From Dactylis glomerata (lineage: Eukaryota; Streptophyta; Magnoliopsida; Poales; Poaceae), in contig QXEO01000236.1 of the NCBI GenBank assembly GCA_007115705.1, positions 4,809,434-4,873,433 on the forward strand: DNA of 64,000 bases, written 5' to 3'. A program made the translations under genes and the position numbers. The notes under the pieces are model-generated. The model was not told the origin of the DNA. It worked only from the letters and a program-made list of their open reading frames with translations, and ran no database searches. Shown here in pieces: positions 1 through 12,598 of the stretch. How positions within the stretch are numbered: the stretch's first letter is position 1; the number at the start of each line of letters is the position of its first letter.

Positions 1-1422
1 ACACCCATAGTAAGATTAGCAATACGATCAAGTCATCAAGTTCATTGCTATATCAAACTCATACGAAATAGTTCTAATCCTCAGACCATGAGATCATGTT
101 AATCACTGATACCGGAAGAGTGCTTTGATGATATCAAACATCACACCGTTACAGGGTGATTATAAAGGTTGATTTGGGTATTCTGAAAGTATTAGTTGAG
201 GCTCATGGATCAAGAGTGGAATTTGTCCGACCCGATGATGGGAAGATATTCTCTGGGCCCTTCTCGGTGATATTGCATTAGAATCGCTTGCAATCATGTG
301 ACTAGGTCACGGGAATGCATTATCACGGAATGAGTAAAGAGACTTATCGGGAACAAGATCGAACTTGGTATGGTTGATACCAAATGATCGGATCTCGGAC
401 AAGTAATAATATCGCGAGACAAAAGGAATTAACTATGTTCGTTAAAGGTTCACACGATCACTAGATTCATCGTTGAGTAAGTGGGAGTCGTCATGGATTT
501 CCAAATACCGCTGATGATTATTGATCGGAGAGGAGTCTCGATCATGTCCATGTTATTCACGAACTGTAGGGTGACACACTTAAAGTTCGCTGACGCGTTT
601 TGAGTGGATTTGGAACTCCGGCTGAATTATTGGACAGCACAGGGGTTGTTTCAGAAAAGCACCGAAACTGTTTCGGTATATCGAAATGACTCAAGGGGGT
701 AAATGTTAATGTTTGTTAATTGATTGAATTAACAAATATTAAAGAAATAAAAATGTTTTATTAATTCAATAAGTGTGGATTTTAATTAACATGAATGTCA
801 TGCAAAATTAAAATGGGGGTTACTCATTTGATGAGGGGGGGTTACCTTTCCATGAAGGAGGGGGTTACCACCACCATGAAGAGGAGAAAAGGGGAGGGGC
901 TGGCCGCACCCCTCGTGGGTGGCTGCCCCCTCTCTCCTATATATATGTTGGACATACTCCTCTTCTCCCTGCACTTAGTTGCTTCCATCCCCTACCTTGT
1001 TGCTCCACACCATGGCTGTTGCTTAAGCGAAGCGCTGCCGAAATTGTTAGCCACCAACACTTGGAGAAGTGGAGGAGGAGGAGTTCCGGCGGATCCCTAC
1101 TTTCGCTGCCCCGCTGGACCGAGGGCATGGAGGTCGTCACCGAACTGTACATGTGACCGAGTACGGAGGCGCCGCCGGTTGTGGCGCTGTGTACACGATC
1201 TCGTGATCATCAAGTGAACCACTACGTCGACTACGTCAAGTGAACGACTACGTCGACTACGTGCATCTTCCTCGACTCTCCATCGGCAACGTTTGTGCGG
1301 GAACGTAATTCCCGCTACCGGTCTTCGAGGGTTAGTCTCCGTTGCTACCATCTCGTAGATGTTCTTGGCTAGTTTATGTGTTCATGCGTAGGATTTTTTT
1401 TTTCTATGCTACGAACCCATCA
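1..1422 (+). repeat. Copia-1 5' LTR (partial)
   Basis: This matches 6699-8122 of the 3' LTR. A TATA-like run lies at 938-945 after a pyrimidine-rich stretch and is the likely LTR promoter core. The LTR ends in CA at 1421-1422, directly before the primer-binding site. Confidence 0.93.
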
Positions 1423-1423
1423 G

Positions 1424-1435
1424 TGGTATCAGAGC
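1424..1435 (+). other. Copia-1 primer-binding site (tRNA-Met type)
   Basis: TGGTATCAGAGC, one base after the LTR end, is the standard initiator-methionine tRNA complement used by plant Copia elements. Confidence 0.9.
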
Positions 1436-3349
1436 CATCTCTATGCGTAGATGGTATGCATGGTTAGAACACATGCGGATGTGGGCGTTGATGATCATGT
1501 TATTGCTATTTTTTGTATTTTGGATCATAGTGGCATAGTGGGATTGAAGCTGCCCGAGACTAACCTTACGTGACCGCGTTCACGAGACTTGTCCCACACT
1601 TGACATGCTTCGGCATATGTGGCTTTGCGGGTGCATGTTTCTCCCACTATAGTTATGATCTATTTTACAAAGAGTTGTTAATAATATTTTTATCACCGTT
1701 GTGGTTACATATTCATAGGTAAGAACAGTTCTTCCTAGAAAGCCCCAAACCACGTAAAATATGCAAGACAAATTAGAAGCGTCTAACTTGTTTTTGCAGG
1801 GCATGTGATGTGATATGGTCAAATTGTTTATGTTACAAATTATATGCAATGATCCTTTTTGTAAGTTATAAACAACCGGCAGGAGCCATATGGTTGTCTT
1901 TTTCATTTTATGGCCTGCGTGCCGAATATATATATCCAAGCGATATATTGTAATGGAGGAAGACAATCAAGGTGGCGCGCTATGGACCTTGGTGCTGCGC
2001 CGGTGGAATGATGGAGATCATGCCATGACGCACAAGATGGAGATCGAATGCGTGAAGGACCATATCATATCACATTGTATATGCATGTGATGTTTATCCT
2101 TTTATGCATCTTATTTTGCTTAGATTTGATCGCACGGTAGCATTATAAGATGATCTCTCTCACATAAATATCAAGATAAAATGTGTTCTTCCATAGCATG
2201 CACCGTCAAGAAAGTTCATCGTTTCGAGACACCACGTGATGATCGGGTGTGACAGACTCTACATTCACATACGACGGGTGTAAGACAGTTTTACATACGC
2301 GAGTGCTATGGTTCTACTTGGCGAGCCTAGCATGTACAGACATGGCCTCGGAACACGAAACGAAAGGTTAAGCATGAGTCATATGGTTGATATGATGAAC
2401 ATGGTGATGTTCGCCTTTGAAACTATGCTGTTGCACGTGATGATCGGTTGCGGTATAGTGAATTTGGTTCGTGTAATCACTTAAGAAAACTAAGAGGGAT
2501 GTTATTTTTAAGTGGGAGTTCACTTAGTAATTTTGAATTATAGAACTCAATTTATCATGAACTAAATCAAAGTGAATTTGCATAGTTTGTTGTAGGCATT
2601 GGCATCCGTTTACTACCTTGCGTTTAGCTATAATTGAGATAATAGAACTATAGAATTCTGGATGTTAACTTTACAAACTGGTATCGTATTGTTTGAATGT
2701 CAATCTAAAGTTTGAAGTCCTATTGCAAACTTTTAGCAAACCTTGTTTACTCGATAAAATTTAATAATAATATTAAATCAAGAGTAACAATTCCAGTGTT
2801 AGTATCTAAGTATCACACTTGCCTCCATGATCCTTGATATTCAAAAGTTGTTTTTAGTATCAAGGTTATCTAGGAGTTGAAAGAATTGTTTCATAAACTA
2901 TCATGTGTGGAAGATATTGTGATATCTGAAACAATGTTTGGTTGCAAAGTGATAGAGTATAATTTAGTAAGACACATGTTCTCATATTGTATGAGAATTT
3001 GTAAAGATTGGAGACGCTAGGCGTCCAGATCTCCTAAAAAGGTTTTGGGAACTAGCATTATACTCACAATTCATCCTCATGAGCTATAGTAGCTTGATCA
3101 TGAAAGTTGTCATGATAGGATGAATACAAGATGTCGGTAAAATGTTTACTACATTAATAGATTACTAAAGAATGGAATTTGGAAGAACGCCAAATATGTG
3201 ATTACGGTGATCTACTTCAAAGTGTGAGTCCAAGGGTATTAGTATTTTGACTAATCATGCCTTGAACTATGTGCCATGTGAATGGCGCCACTATTGATGT
3301 TGATAGATTCTTCTAGAAAGGAAAAGAATTGCTAAAAGAGAATCCAAAA
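1436..3349 (+). other. Copia-1 leader and eroded gag region
   Basis: This is the element leader and the place where gag is expected. I see no open frame worth calling. Short ORFs on either strand here look like chance. Confidence 0.5.
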
Positions 3350-6300
3350 TTTATTCTGGCGGAAAAGAAAAGACTGGAAATGTCCAGCTCAGGTATATAG
3401 AAGATATACATGTTATGGGTGTATTCGTTGCTTGTTAAAACAATGTGGTTCTTGGGTATTTGATACTAAATTGGCTGGTATGAACTGTCATACAGAACAA
3501 CGCAATACAAGAACTACAATGGCCTAATTAACTAGTAAATGAATATGGGATGATTCTTCTCGAAAATAAATAAAGTGTTATTGTGTTTCGTTGGAATTAA
3601 ACCTAGCCTTCAAGATTTGTTTTAATAATTGTTATTTTATTCAGGTATTATGAGAATAATGGTTGTTCAAATTATTACTGCATTCATAAAAGATGGATGA
3701 ACGCTTATCTTGTTGGAGAAATCACATCCATAACGCTGATACTAAAAAATATCTCAAGACAAATGATTAGAAGATCACTTATGAGTGACACCACCGTTTA
3801 AATCATATTGGAAAGTAAACATGAAGAAACTCCATGTTGATGGAATTTTGGAGTCCTTTTGATTTTGAATCAATTGACACTTGTGAAAATTTTCTAGAGA
3901 TGATTAAAACTCCGTTCATAGGCCAAAGAAGAACGGACGACTAACTTATTGGACGTTGTACATGTTGATGTATATTGTCCATTATATGTAGCCGTGAGTG
4001 GTGAATTCTTGAACTTCATTTACTTTAACCAATGATTTGAGTAGATATATGTGTATATTTACTTGATAAGGAAGAAGCATGAAATATTTGAATATTGTTC
4101 AAAGTATTTTTAGATGAAGTTGAAAATCATTGTAACAAGAGAATAAAGAATTTATGATTGGATCATAAAGGAAGATATTTGAGTTACAAGTTTAGCAAAC
4201 ACCTAAAAGTTGAGGAATCGTTCCATAGACTTATATTTCCCAAAACACCATAGGAGTATGGAGTGTTCGAGAGATGAAATCAAACTTTGTTTGACATCAT
4301 TGGATCAAAGGTGTCGTCTATAAAACTGCCATTATATTTTAAGGATAAAGCTTTAGAGACTACCGCTTTTACACTGAAAAGAGCGCCATCATGATCCGTT
4401 GAAATGACACCATATGAGGTATGGCATGGGATAAAACCCAAGTTATCTTTTCTAAAATTTTGGTATGCTATGCATATGTAAAATGTTTACAACCAAAGTC
4501 AGATAAATACGTCTTTGTAGGTTATCCCAAAGTAAATGTTGGGTATTCCTCCAGAACACCTAAGACAAAAGTGTTTGTCGCCGAAAACGTCAAGTTTCTT
4601 GAGAATGAATTTTTCGCGAAAAGTTAAGTGGGAGGATAATAGAAGTTTGATTGGGTTATTGAACCTAAGCTATATGTGCTGAGTAGCGCAGCGCTGGGAA
4701 GTGTCCCGGAGGCGGCCACAACGCGCATGGCTGTCGTACCTTAAAGGTTGTGGTCACATAGATCTAAGTTCCTATTGAACCGTGTGAGTCGGGTAACAAT
4801 CAAATAGTTAGATTTGAGAATAGATCATTATTGTTTGACAATGATGAACCGACTACATGCAAAGAAGCGATGATGGGCCCTGACTCTGTCAAATGGCTAG
4901 AAGCCATAAAATCTATGATAGTTCCATATACGAGAAACCAAGTTTCTGAACTTGGAAGACCCTCAAAAAGGCATGAAGCCTAATGAACGTATTTGGATCT
5001 ATAAACAGACACGGATGTTTTCACATCTATGAAATAGTCGACATATCGTTAAACTGTTTACGATTATGTTCAATGAGTTGACTATGACAAGAGTTGATCT
5101 TTCATAGCGATATTTTGCCTGGACGGATTACTGTAGCAACCACTACATATGCCAAGTTTGGTATAAGTTTGTTGAACAAACAGGACACCATTCTTCTAAT
5201 AGAATGGTTACCTAGGACATGTACATGACATGGTCCAATGGGTTTTGTAAATTCAAAGGATGCTAAAAGGCATGCAAACTTCAATGGTTGAAGTAAGCAT
5301 CGCGGAGTTGGAATATTCACCGTGATGAAATAATTAAAAGGTTTAGTTTCATCAGATACGATGAATATGCTTGCATTTGCAAGAAATTAAGTGGGAGCGC
5401 TGAGATATATTTTTAGTACATTATGTAGAAGACATATTGTTAATTGGAAATGATGTATCTTTTATTGACATAGGTTAAGAATTTCATTAAAATTAGATTT
5501 CAATGAAAGACTTAGGCAATGAAAGACTTAGGCAAAACCAAAATATTGGGTACCGATGTCTATGTATATAGATCGAGGTGCCAATATGGTTGTGCCAAAG
5601 TACATAGATGAAATATTGAATGAAGTTCAATATGGAAACGGCGAGAAAAGTTCTTGCCGCATGGAAGAGGTTAAAACAAGATTCAAGTGTTTTTGACACT
5701 TGATGAGTGAAGCCATATGAAAGATTTGATCAATCATGTATACCGTGATATGTACATATCCAGATATATCCTATGCTCTAAATGTTATGCGTATATAACA
5801 GAGTGATAAATGTCATAAGATGATCACTGGACAATAGTAAGGATATCCTTATGTACTTTGGAAGGACTAAGGATATATATTATGTATGACGAAGTGACAC
5901 ATAGTTCATTGTAAAGTGTTACATTGATACTAAGTTTGTCACAAGATAAAAATTAAGTTTATCTCAATTTTAGCTATATGTTTAGGCGGCACAATGTAAT
6001 GGAAGGAAGTTCCATGATGAATTTGGATGAGTTCCAAAGTTAAGACATTGTGATGGATTCTACAACAAAGATTGAGTATATGGCTGCTTTAGAAGTAGCA
6101 AAAGAGGGCATTTGTGTTAAGAAGTTTGTTATCAAACTAGGTGTAGTTCCAAGATGGCTATTACTATGAAGATCTATTGTGCGACAATAGTGGCAACATA
6201 ATTTTAGCTAAAGGAACTAAGGTCTCACCAAAGGACCAAATTTATACCCAACTGTCTCATTTGAGAATGAGTGATGCGTAGAGACGCAAAGACATGCAAA
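3350..6300 (+). pseudogene. Copia-1 decayed pol (integrase, reverse transcriptase, RNase H remnants)
   Basis: No long frame survives, but pieces are recognisable in order. At 4421-4627 a 68-codon stretch reads like the end of a Copia integrase region (KSDKYVFVGYPK, then KVFVAENVKFLENEF). Near 4840-4960 the translation resembles the start of the Copia reverse-transcriptase region (NDEPTTCKEAMMGPDSVKW). Near 6180-6240 it reads like the end of RNase H (CDNSGNIILAKGTK). Stops and frameshifts separate the pieces, so this copy cannot make its own enzymes. The order integrase before reverse transcriptase identifies Copia. Confidence 0.8.
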
Positions 6301-6424
6301 TACACACAGAACTGAAAGTGTCAGATCTGGAGATCAGATTAACCATATGCAACGCGTATGGATAACACGTGAATGCCATAAGTGTTATATATGCAAGTAT
6401 CAACTAGATTATTGACTCTAGTAC

Positions 6425-6435
6425 AAGTGGGAGAC
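6425..6435 (+). other. Copia-1 polypurine tract
   Basis: AAGTGGGAGAC lies immediately before the 3' LTR, the expected plus-strand primer site for a + strand element. Confidence 0.85.
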
Positions 6436-8122
6436 TGAAGGGAATATGCCCGAGAGGCAATAATAAAGTGGTTATTATCATATTCCATGTTTATGATAAA
6501 TGTTTATTTCTCATGCTAGAATTGTATTAATCGGAAACATTAATACTTGTGTGATTAATAAAATAAAAAGGTTCCTAGTAAAGCCTCTCTTTTATACTAG
6601 CTTGTTGATTAACTGATGATCAAGGTTTCCTGATCATGAACATTGGATGTTGTTAATAACGGGGTCATATCATTAGAAGAATGATGTGATGAACACTCAC
6701 ACCCATAGTAAGATTAGCAATACGATCAAGTCATCAAGTTCATTGCTATATCAAACTTATACGAAATAGTTCTAATCCTCAGACCATGAGATCATGTTAA
6801 TCACTGATACCGGAAGAGTGCTTTGATGATATCAAACATCACACCGTTACAGGGTGATTATAAAGGTTGATTTGGGTATTCTGAAAGTATTAGTTGAAGC
6901 TCATGGATCAAGAGTGGAATTTGTCCGACCCGATGACGGGAAGATATTCTCTGGGCCCTTCTCGGTGATATTGCATTAGAATCGCTTGCAAGCATGTGAC
7001 TAGGTCACGGGAATGCATTATCACGGAACGAGTAAAGAGACTTGTCGGGAACGAGATCAAACTAGGTATGGTTGATACCAAATGATCGGATCTCGGACAA
7101 GTAATAATATCGCGAGACAAAAGGAATTAACTATGTTCGTTAAAGGTTCACACGATCACTAGATTCATCGTTGAGTAAGTGGGAGTCGTCATGGATTTCC
7201 AGATCCCGCTGATGATTATTGATCGGAGAGGAGTCTCGATCATGTCCACGTTATTTACGAACCGTAGGGTGACACACTTAAGGTTCGCTTACGCGTTTTG
7301 AGTGGATTTGGAACTTCGGCTGAATTATTGGACAGCATAGGGGTTGTTTCAGAAAAGCACCAAAACTGTTTCGGTATATCGAAATGACTCGAGGGGGTAA
7401 ATGTTAATGTTTGTTAATTGATTGAATTAACAAATATTAAAGAAATAAAAATGTTTTATTAATTCAATAAGTGTGGATTTTAATTAACATGAATGTCATG
7501 CAAAATTAAAATGGGGGTTACTCATTTGATGAGGGGGGTTACCTTTCCATGAAGGAGGGGGTTACCACCACCATGAAGAGGAGAAAAGGGGAGGGGCTGG
7601 CCGCACCCCTCATGGGTGGCTGCCCCCTCTCTCCTATATATATGTTGGACATACTCCTCTTCTCCCTACACTTAGTTGCTTCCATCCCCTACCTTGTTGC
7701 TCCACACCATGGTTGTTGCTTAAGCGAAGCGCTGCCGAAATTGTTAGCCACCAACACTTGGAGAAGTGGAGGAGGAGGAGTTCCGGCGGATCCCTACTTC
7801 CGCTGCCCCGCTGGACCGAGGGCATGGAGGTCGTCACCGAATTGTACGTGTGACCGAGTACGGAGGCGCCGTCGGTTGTGGCGTCGTGTACACGATCTCG
7901 TGATCGTCAAGTGAACCACTACGTCGACTACGTCAAGTGAATGACTACGTCGACTACGTGCGTCTTTCTCGACTCTCCATCGGCAACGTTTGTGCGGGAA
8001 CGTAATCCCTGCTACCGGTCTACGATGGTTAGTCTCCGTTGCTACCATCTCGTAGATGTTCTTGGCTAGTTTATGTGTTAATGCATAGGAATTTTTTTGT
8101 TTTCTATGCTACGAACCCATCA
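6436..8122 (+). repeat. Copia-1 3' LTR (1687 bp)
   Basis: It begins TGAAGGG after the purine tract and ends CCCATCA. It is the complete reference for the truncated 5' LTR at the window start and for the LTR fragment at 46747-47591 on the minus strand. Confidence 0.93.
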
Positions 8123-8597
8123 ACCTCGACGAGTGAATCTAGAAGCCCGGTGAGTTCATTTTGTAGTAGTCTTGTACGATCAAGTGATCACATTGGTAAT
8201 AAAGTTTGGGAGATCTCTTCATTGTCTATATTGTGTCTTTGATCCAAACTTGTCGACCCGCGCCCCTTTTCGAAAAAAAATATGGTTGATCCTCGGAAGT
8301 GAGATTGTTGTGAGATCGTGAAAACAATCTTTTGTCACTTGGCCCGAAGTCGGCTTTGCTTGACAATAGAGACCGAGTACATTGAGCCGGGAGAAAGTTG
8401 AACCCGCCGCATCGATGGTTCCGAAGCGTTCAAGATTCGGGCTCCACTACAACCTTACCTAGAGGTTTTATTTACCGCAATCACAATCTTGCTTGTATTG
8501 CAGGCCACGAAATACATTGAGTGGGGTCAAAATTTCTAAACCTGCTCTGACATAGCGACGCAAAGTCATCATTGAACAAGACGTCCGCAATGTACAA
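8123..8597. other. Unassigned; possible LINE 3' tail at 8123-8281
   Basis: After the Copia LTR there is AATAAAG near 8190, then a short segment ending TTTTCGAAAAAAAA near 8281. The L1 element at 60060 ends with a similar TTTCGAAAAAA. This may be an old LINE tail, but the match is short. I see nothing recognisable in 8282-8597. Confidence 0.25.
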
Positions 8598-8858
8598 TAT
8601 TCCCTCTGTTCACAAATAATTTGTGTTCTGGGTTTGGTCAAAGACAAACTTTCTGAACTTTGATCAAATATCTATGAAAAAATACAAACATTTACAATAT
8701 AAAAACTATTGCATTAGAATATTCTCAAAGCATATTTTCATATTATGTTTATTTGGCATTATAGATATTGATACTTTTTCTTTAATTTTTAGTTAAAGTT
8801 TACAAAATTTAACTTTGGCTAAACCTAGAATGCGAACTAAATAAAAACGGAGGGAGTA
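8598..8858. mobile_element. Stowaway-type MITE
   Basis: About 260 bp bounded by TA, with CTCCCTC-like termini (TTCCCTCTGTTC on the left, the complement of AACGGAGGGAG on the right) and an AT-rich centre. Size, TA duplication and termini fit the Stowaway (Tc1/Mariner) group. It has no coding capacity. Confidence 0.8.
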
Positions 8859-9004
8859 GCAGAATCACTCTATAAGAGAAACATGGAAGCTTACCTAGGA
8901 CAGCAATTCAAGCCGTATTAGTTTTAGCACCATCCATCGGAGAATAGAGAACACTGCTTTTAATTAAAGATGATGAAGAAGTGTCCATGCGATTGCATTG
9001 CATG

Positions 9005-9466
9005 TACTCCCTTCATCCGAAATTATCCTGTATTTTAGGTTTAGTTAAAGTTAAAATTTATTAATTTTGACTAAGAGTATAAAAAATCAACATTTACAAT
9101 ATAAAATAGATATCATTAGAATCATCATAAAATATATTTATATTATATAAATTTGATACTCCCTCTGTTTTAGTTTACTAGTTTGACGCGTGTACGTGGG
9201 TAGTCAATTTGGTTTGTATAATATAATTTTTAGAATATTAAAATTATACATTAGAAAGTATAACAATTGAAATTTCTAATGGTATATTTTTGTAATATAT
9301 ATTATATATTAAGTTGGTAAAATTTACAATCTAGAAATACGGGGAGGACTAGTAAACCCAAACGGAAGTAGAACTATAAATTTGATATTTTTTTACCAAT
9401 ATACTTGATCAAACTTATCTTGTTTGACTTAACCAAATCCAGAATGCAGGATAATTATAAGGAGTA
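9005..9466. mobile_element. Stowaway-type MITE interrupted by a second MITE
   Basis: The outer element has termini TACTCCCTTCATCC and the complement of ATAATTATAAGGAGTA. Its two halves match, in reverse orientation, the uninterrupted MITE at 23876-24132. Removing 9159-9370 restores a normal-length element. Confidence 0.78.
9159..9368. mobile_element. Nested MITE inside the 9005-9466 MITE
   Basis: About 210 bp with terminal repeats of about 20 bp (CTCCCTCTGTTTTAG on the left, its near complement on the right) flanked by TA at 9157-9158 and 9369-9370. Its core differs from that of the host MITE, so it is another family. Confidence 0.78.
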
Positions 9467-9792
9467 TTTTTTAATAAAAAACAAAAATGCATTTAATCCA
9501 TGGAAACGAGGACCAGTGGGGAGCTGACTTGCCTCGGGTTCACTTGTCTCCGGGTCCAATTCGTCCTCTCTTCCGAGTACAACTCTATATTGGGTATTGG
9601 CCTGGGACGAAACTTGGAATCGTTCTCTCTCCTTCTCAAAATACCAAACGGCCGAAGCAAACTTGGAATCGTTGTCTCAGTCGGCGATACGTGCCGGTAA
9701 ATACGCAACCCTTCACTCCTTCAAACGTCGAATCCGCCTCTTCCGCACCATCGGCCGGCCCCTCGTATTTGTCTCCAATCTTGCAAATATCA

Positions 9793-11124
9793 ATGCCGCC
9801 GCTGCGGCGAGCTCGCCGGGCCGCCGCCCATTCCGGGCCGTACATCAGCAGAGGATGGCTCTCGAGGTGCCGCAGAGCGCGGCGCGTCCTGGACGGGGAC
9901 GGCAGCGATCGACCGGAGGAGCAGGAGAGCACGACGTCCGTTCTCCAGGACGACGCGCTCGCGGCCGTCTTCGCCAGGCTCCGGGACGGGCCAGCCGTCG
10001 TCCGCTGCGCCTCGACGTGCCGGCGCTGGGGCCGTGTCGTGTGCAATGAGGCCGCCTCCCTCTCCTGCACCCTGCCCCTCATCGGCGCCCTCGCGCTCGG
10101 TTTCTTCCACCAGGACGTCGACGCTGGCCGGCGGCGGGCCGCGAAAGAAGGGCCGATCTTCGTCCCGGCGACGTCCGCCACCCGCCTCCTCGGTTTCCAC
10201 GGCCCCTCCGCAAGATCGCTGCTGGACGGCGTGGGTTTGGAGTGCTCCCGCGCGGTCGCGTCCCGGAACGGCCGCCTCGTCCTGGAGCTTCGACGGGAAG
10301 GGCGTGCTGATGGCCTCAGGCTCTGCATCTGCAACCCCATGACTAGTGACGCGGTTCTTCTCCCGCCGCTCTGCGGCGAGGACATGCCCGGCTACTACGC
10401 GTGTGCATTCCTCACCGGACACGACGTGGACCCGCCGGTCTTCTCGCCGACCTACTACCGGCTGCTCCTAGTTTACAACCGCCGTGGCTTCACGGCGCTC
10501 CGCAAGTACTCGTCAGACACGGCTAGCTGGGAACCGGAAGTAAAGGCCGACGTGCGCATCTCCAACGGGTGGCTGCGCAACATGGTACAGGCCGCTGCGC
10601 TCCGCGGCGTGGTCTACTGGCGTCTAAACTGGCACGTGCTGGGGGTGCGCCTTGACGGCGCGACCATGGAGCAGTACATGTTGCCCTACGGCTGTCCTCG
10701 GCCGACACCTGTGACCAAATCCGGGAACGGCACCATCGGCGTCTCGCCGGAGGGGAGGCTGTGCTCGGTTACCATGATAATGCCTGGGCACATTCTTGGA
10801 GTGCAAACACGGAGCTTCCTGAATGACCCTGATAACGACGACATAAGCGTAGGAAGCTGGGAACCGCACGAATGCGGTACAGTTATCAGGCTGGATCAGT
10901 TCAGCCTAACATGTGCCACGGCCATGACGAGCCGGTGGTACTGCGAGAAGAGCGGGGTCTTCTTCTTCACGCTCGGCAAAGGCAGCTCTAACCGTGGGAC
11001 ATTCGCGCTGAACCTCAAGACCAAGGAACTCGAGAAGGTCGCCGACCGTGAATCATGGACAAACTTCTGCGGATATGAGATGGGAAGGGACACGTACCTC
11101 AGCTCGCTCGTAGTACCACCATAA
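9793..11124 (+). CDS. F-box protein, single exon, 443 aa
   Basis: This is probably a substrate receptor of an SCF-type ubiquitin ligase. The F-box lies at about residues 49-92, with the core LQDDALAAVFARL and the tail CASTCRRWGRVVC. The remaining 350 residues resemble the large, fast-evolving set of grass F-box proteins with an F-box-associated C-terminal region, so the target is unknown. The frame is open back to 9487. I chose the methionine at 9793 because the 102 residues before it look like translated leader and the basic segment after it leads into the F-box. The gene is GC-rich, unlike the DNA on both sides, and has no visible intron. Two MITEs lie upstream and a Harbinger-like element begins 55 bp after the stop. 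Confidence 0.85.
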   Translation: MPPLRRARRAAAHSGPYISRGWLSRCRRARRVLDGDGSDRPEEQESTTSVLQDDALAAVFARLRDGPAVVRCASTCRRWGRVVCNEAASLSCTLPLIGALALGFFHQDVDAGRRRAAKEGPIFVPATSATRLLGFHGPSARSLLDGVGLECSRAVASRNGRLVLELRREGRADGLRLCICNPMTSDAVLLPPLCGEDMPGYYACAFLTGHDVDPPVFSPTYYRLLLVYNRRGFTALRKYSSDTASWEPEVKADVRISNGWLRNMVQAAALRGVVYWRLNWHVLGVRLDGATMEQYMLPYGCPRPTPVTKSGNGTIGVSPEGRLCSVTMIMPGHILGVQTRSFLNDPDNDDISVGSWEPHECGTVIRLDQFSLTCATAMTSRWYCEKSGVFFFTLGKGSSNRGTFALNLKTKELEKVADRESWTNFCGYEMGRDTYLSSLVVPP

Positions 11125-11461
11125 ATACGGATGGACCACTACTACACAATGCAAATATAGACTTCGAAGAACATGTTAAGAGCATCCCAAGCCGTTTGAG
11201 GCCCCCAGGCCGAAATCCGACGCTATTTAGCGCCGGATGGATGTAACTTTCGGCCTGGGGAGGCCCATCTTTCCAGCCGCGGGCTCAGGGGATTTTTTTG
11301 AATTCAAACGCAGTACGACGAAAAACGATCAAGTTCGGCGAAATTTGACGAAATTGATAGATATTTATATTAATAAGGCGAAATATATAGGAATTTTACA
11401 TATATAGGCCGAATTCATAATATATTCGAATTCGGCCGAAACCTAAACTAGAACACCCGTT

Positions 11462-12598
11462 CTACATGCCGAAATGGCGGTAGAAACGGGTGTAGTCGCC
11501 GCCGTCGTCGGAGGAGGAGTCGTCGTCCTGCGGCGGCGCCGCCTGGCGGCTGGAGCCCTGCCCAGCGTCGCCGAAACGAGGCGGCGTTGGGCGGTACAGC
11601 TCGTCGTCGCTGGACTCCTCCAGCTTGACGACGGGCGGCGCGCCGCTGCGAGGAAGGGTCGCGGCTTCGGCGCGACGCTGGGCGGCGGCAAGGTCCAGCA
11701 GCCGCCGCTGCTGCTCCGCCTCCTCGCGCTCCCACTCCCGCCGGGACCACTCCAGCGCCGCGTCGAGCGGCATGGTGTTCTCGGCGGGGACGACGTCGCG
11801 GAGGGAGCGCTGGATCGCCTCCTCCATCGCCGCCTCCTCGGCGCGCCTCGCCTCCGCCTCGGCGAGCTCGGCGGCCCTCTGAGCGGCGTCCATCTGCGAC
11901 GGCCTTCTGCGACGGCGCGGCGGCGACGCGCGCGCCCCTCCGTCGCGGATGACGAGGGCGCCGCTGTTCCGCCTCGGCGCGCTCGCCGGCTCCCTCTTCA
12001 CTGTCCTCGGCGTCGATGCCGAGGACAGCGAGCCGGATCTCGTCGCCGACCCGGACGACGCCGTCCCGGACGAGCCGGACGTCGCCATCCGGCGCGGCAT
12101 CCAGCTGCTCCCGCGGCGGCGGGAGATCGTCGGCCGCGGCGCCGGCGGCATCTCGAGAACGGGGTCGTTCCCGTTCTCGATGTGCTCGAGGACGAACTCG
12201 AGCGTCCTGCCGGGCGCGCTCCACCAGCGGCGGCGTCCGGCGGCGTTGTTCCGCGCCGGAGGAGGGGGCGGCCCGTCGTAGGCCGCCAGCTCCCGCTCGT
12301 ATCGGCGGCGGAAGAACGCCGTCCACGCCTCCCGGTTGTCCGGGAAGAAGCGCGGCTCGGCGCGCTGCTCGTCAGACATCGTCTCGAGCACCTCGTCGAT
12401 GGCGGCGTCGAGAGCCGCTCCGGTCGGCGGCGACGGGATGGGGATACCGCCGGCGCTCAGGCGCCAACCTCCGGGCGCCCGGAAGTCGGGCGGCGCCATG
12501 TAGCCGGCGGCATGGAGGAGGCGGCCCTCCCATTGGTGGAGGGAGCGGCGGCCGAAGCCGTTGTTCGCCGCCCCGTCGTCGCCGGAGTTGTTCACCAT
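11462..12598 (-). CDS. Transposon-borne ORF of unknown function, 378 aa
   Basis: The frame is uninterrupted. I place the start at the methionine at 12598 because a TATA-like box lies about 90 bp upstream; the open frame extends to 12853. Residues 1-140 are the most protein-like part, with several W, F and Y positions (LHQWEGRLLHAAGY, FFPDNREAWTAFFRRRYE, WWSAPGRTLEFVLEHI). Residues 150-240 are low-complexity Ser/Arg-rich. Residues 240-300 are Ala/Glu/Arg-rich and probably helical, and the protein ends in an acidic serine run and GDYTRFYRHFGM. Similar proteins are familiar to me as unnamed products in Triticeae annotations, usually inside transposons. I see no transposase triad or Myb domain. 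It could be an element-encoded accessory protein or a captured gene. Confidence 0.6.
   Translation of the reverse strand: MVNNSGDDGAANNGFGRRSLHQWEGRLLHAAGYMAPPDFRAPGGWRLSAGGIPIPSPPTGAALDAAIDEVLETMSDEQRAEPRFFPDNREAWTAFFRRRYERELAAYDGPPPPPARNNAAGRRRWWSAPGRTLEFVLEHIENGNDPVLEMPPAPRPTISRRRGSSWMPRRMATSGSSGTASSGSATRSGSLSSASTPRTVKREPASAPRRNSGALVIRDGGARASPPRRRRRPSQMDAAQRAAELAEAEARRAEEAAMEEAIQRSLRDVVPAENTMPLDAALEWSRREWEREEAEQQRRLLDLAAAQRRAEAATLPRSGAPPVVKLEESSDDELYRPTPPRFGDAGQGSSRQAAPPQDDDSSSDDGGDYTRFYRHFGM

Larger units (their letters stand above)
1..8122 (+). mobile_element. Copia-1: BARE/Angela-like Copia LTR retrotransposon, 5' end outside window
   Basis: The first 1422 bases recur at 6699-8122, giving the two LTRs of one element with a 5.0-kb interior. 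A methionine-tRNA-type primer site follows the 5' LTR and a purine tract precedes the 3' LTR. The LTR starts TGAAGGGAATATGCCC and ends ACCCATCA, which resembles the BARE/Angela group of Triticeae Copia elements (recognition, not a search). The interior holds only eroded coding sequence. I counted about 40 differences over about 1.42 kb between the LTRs, roughly 2.8%. About 263 bp of the 5' LTR lie left of the window, so the target duplication cannot be checked. Confidence 0.93.

Noticed and set aside
9636..10422. Long minus-strand frames opposite the F-box gene
   Set aside because: They are GC-rich shadow frames; the plus frame has the F-box motif and protein-like composition.
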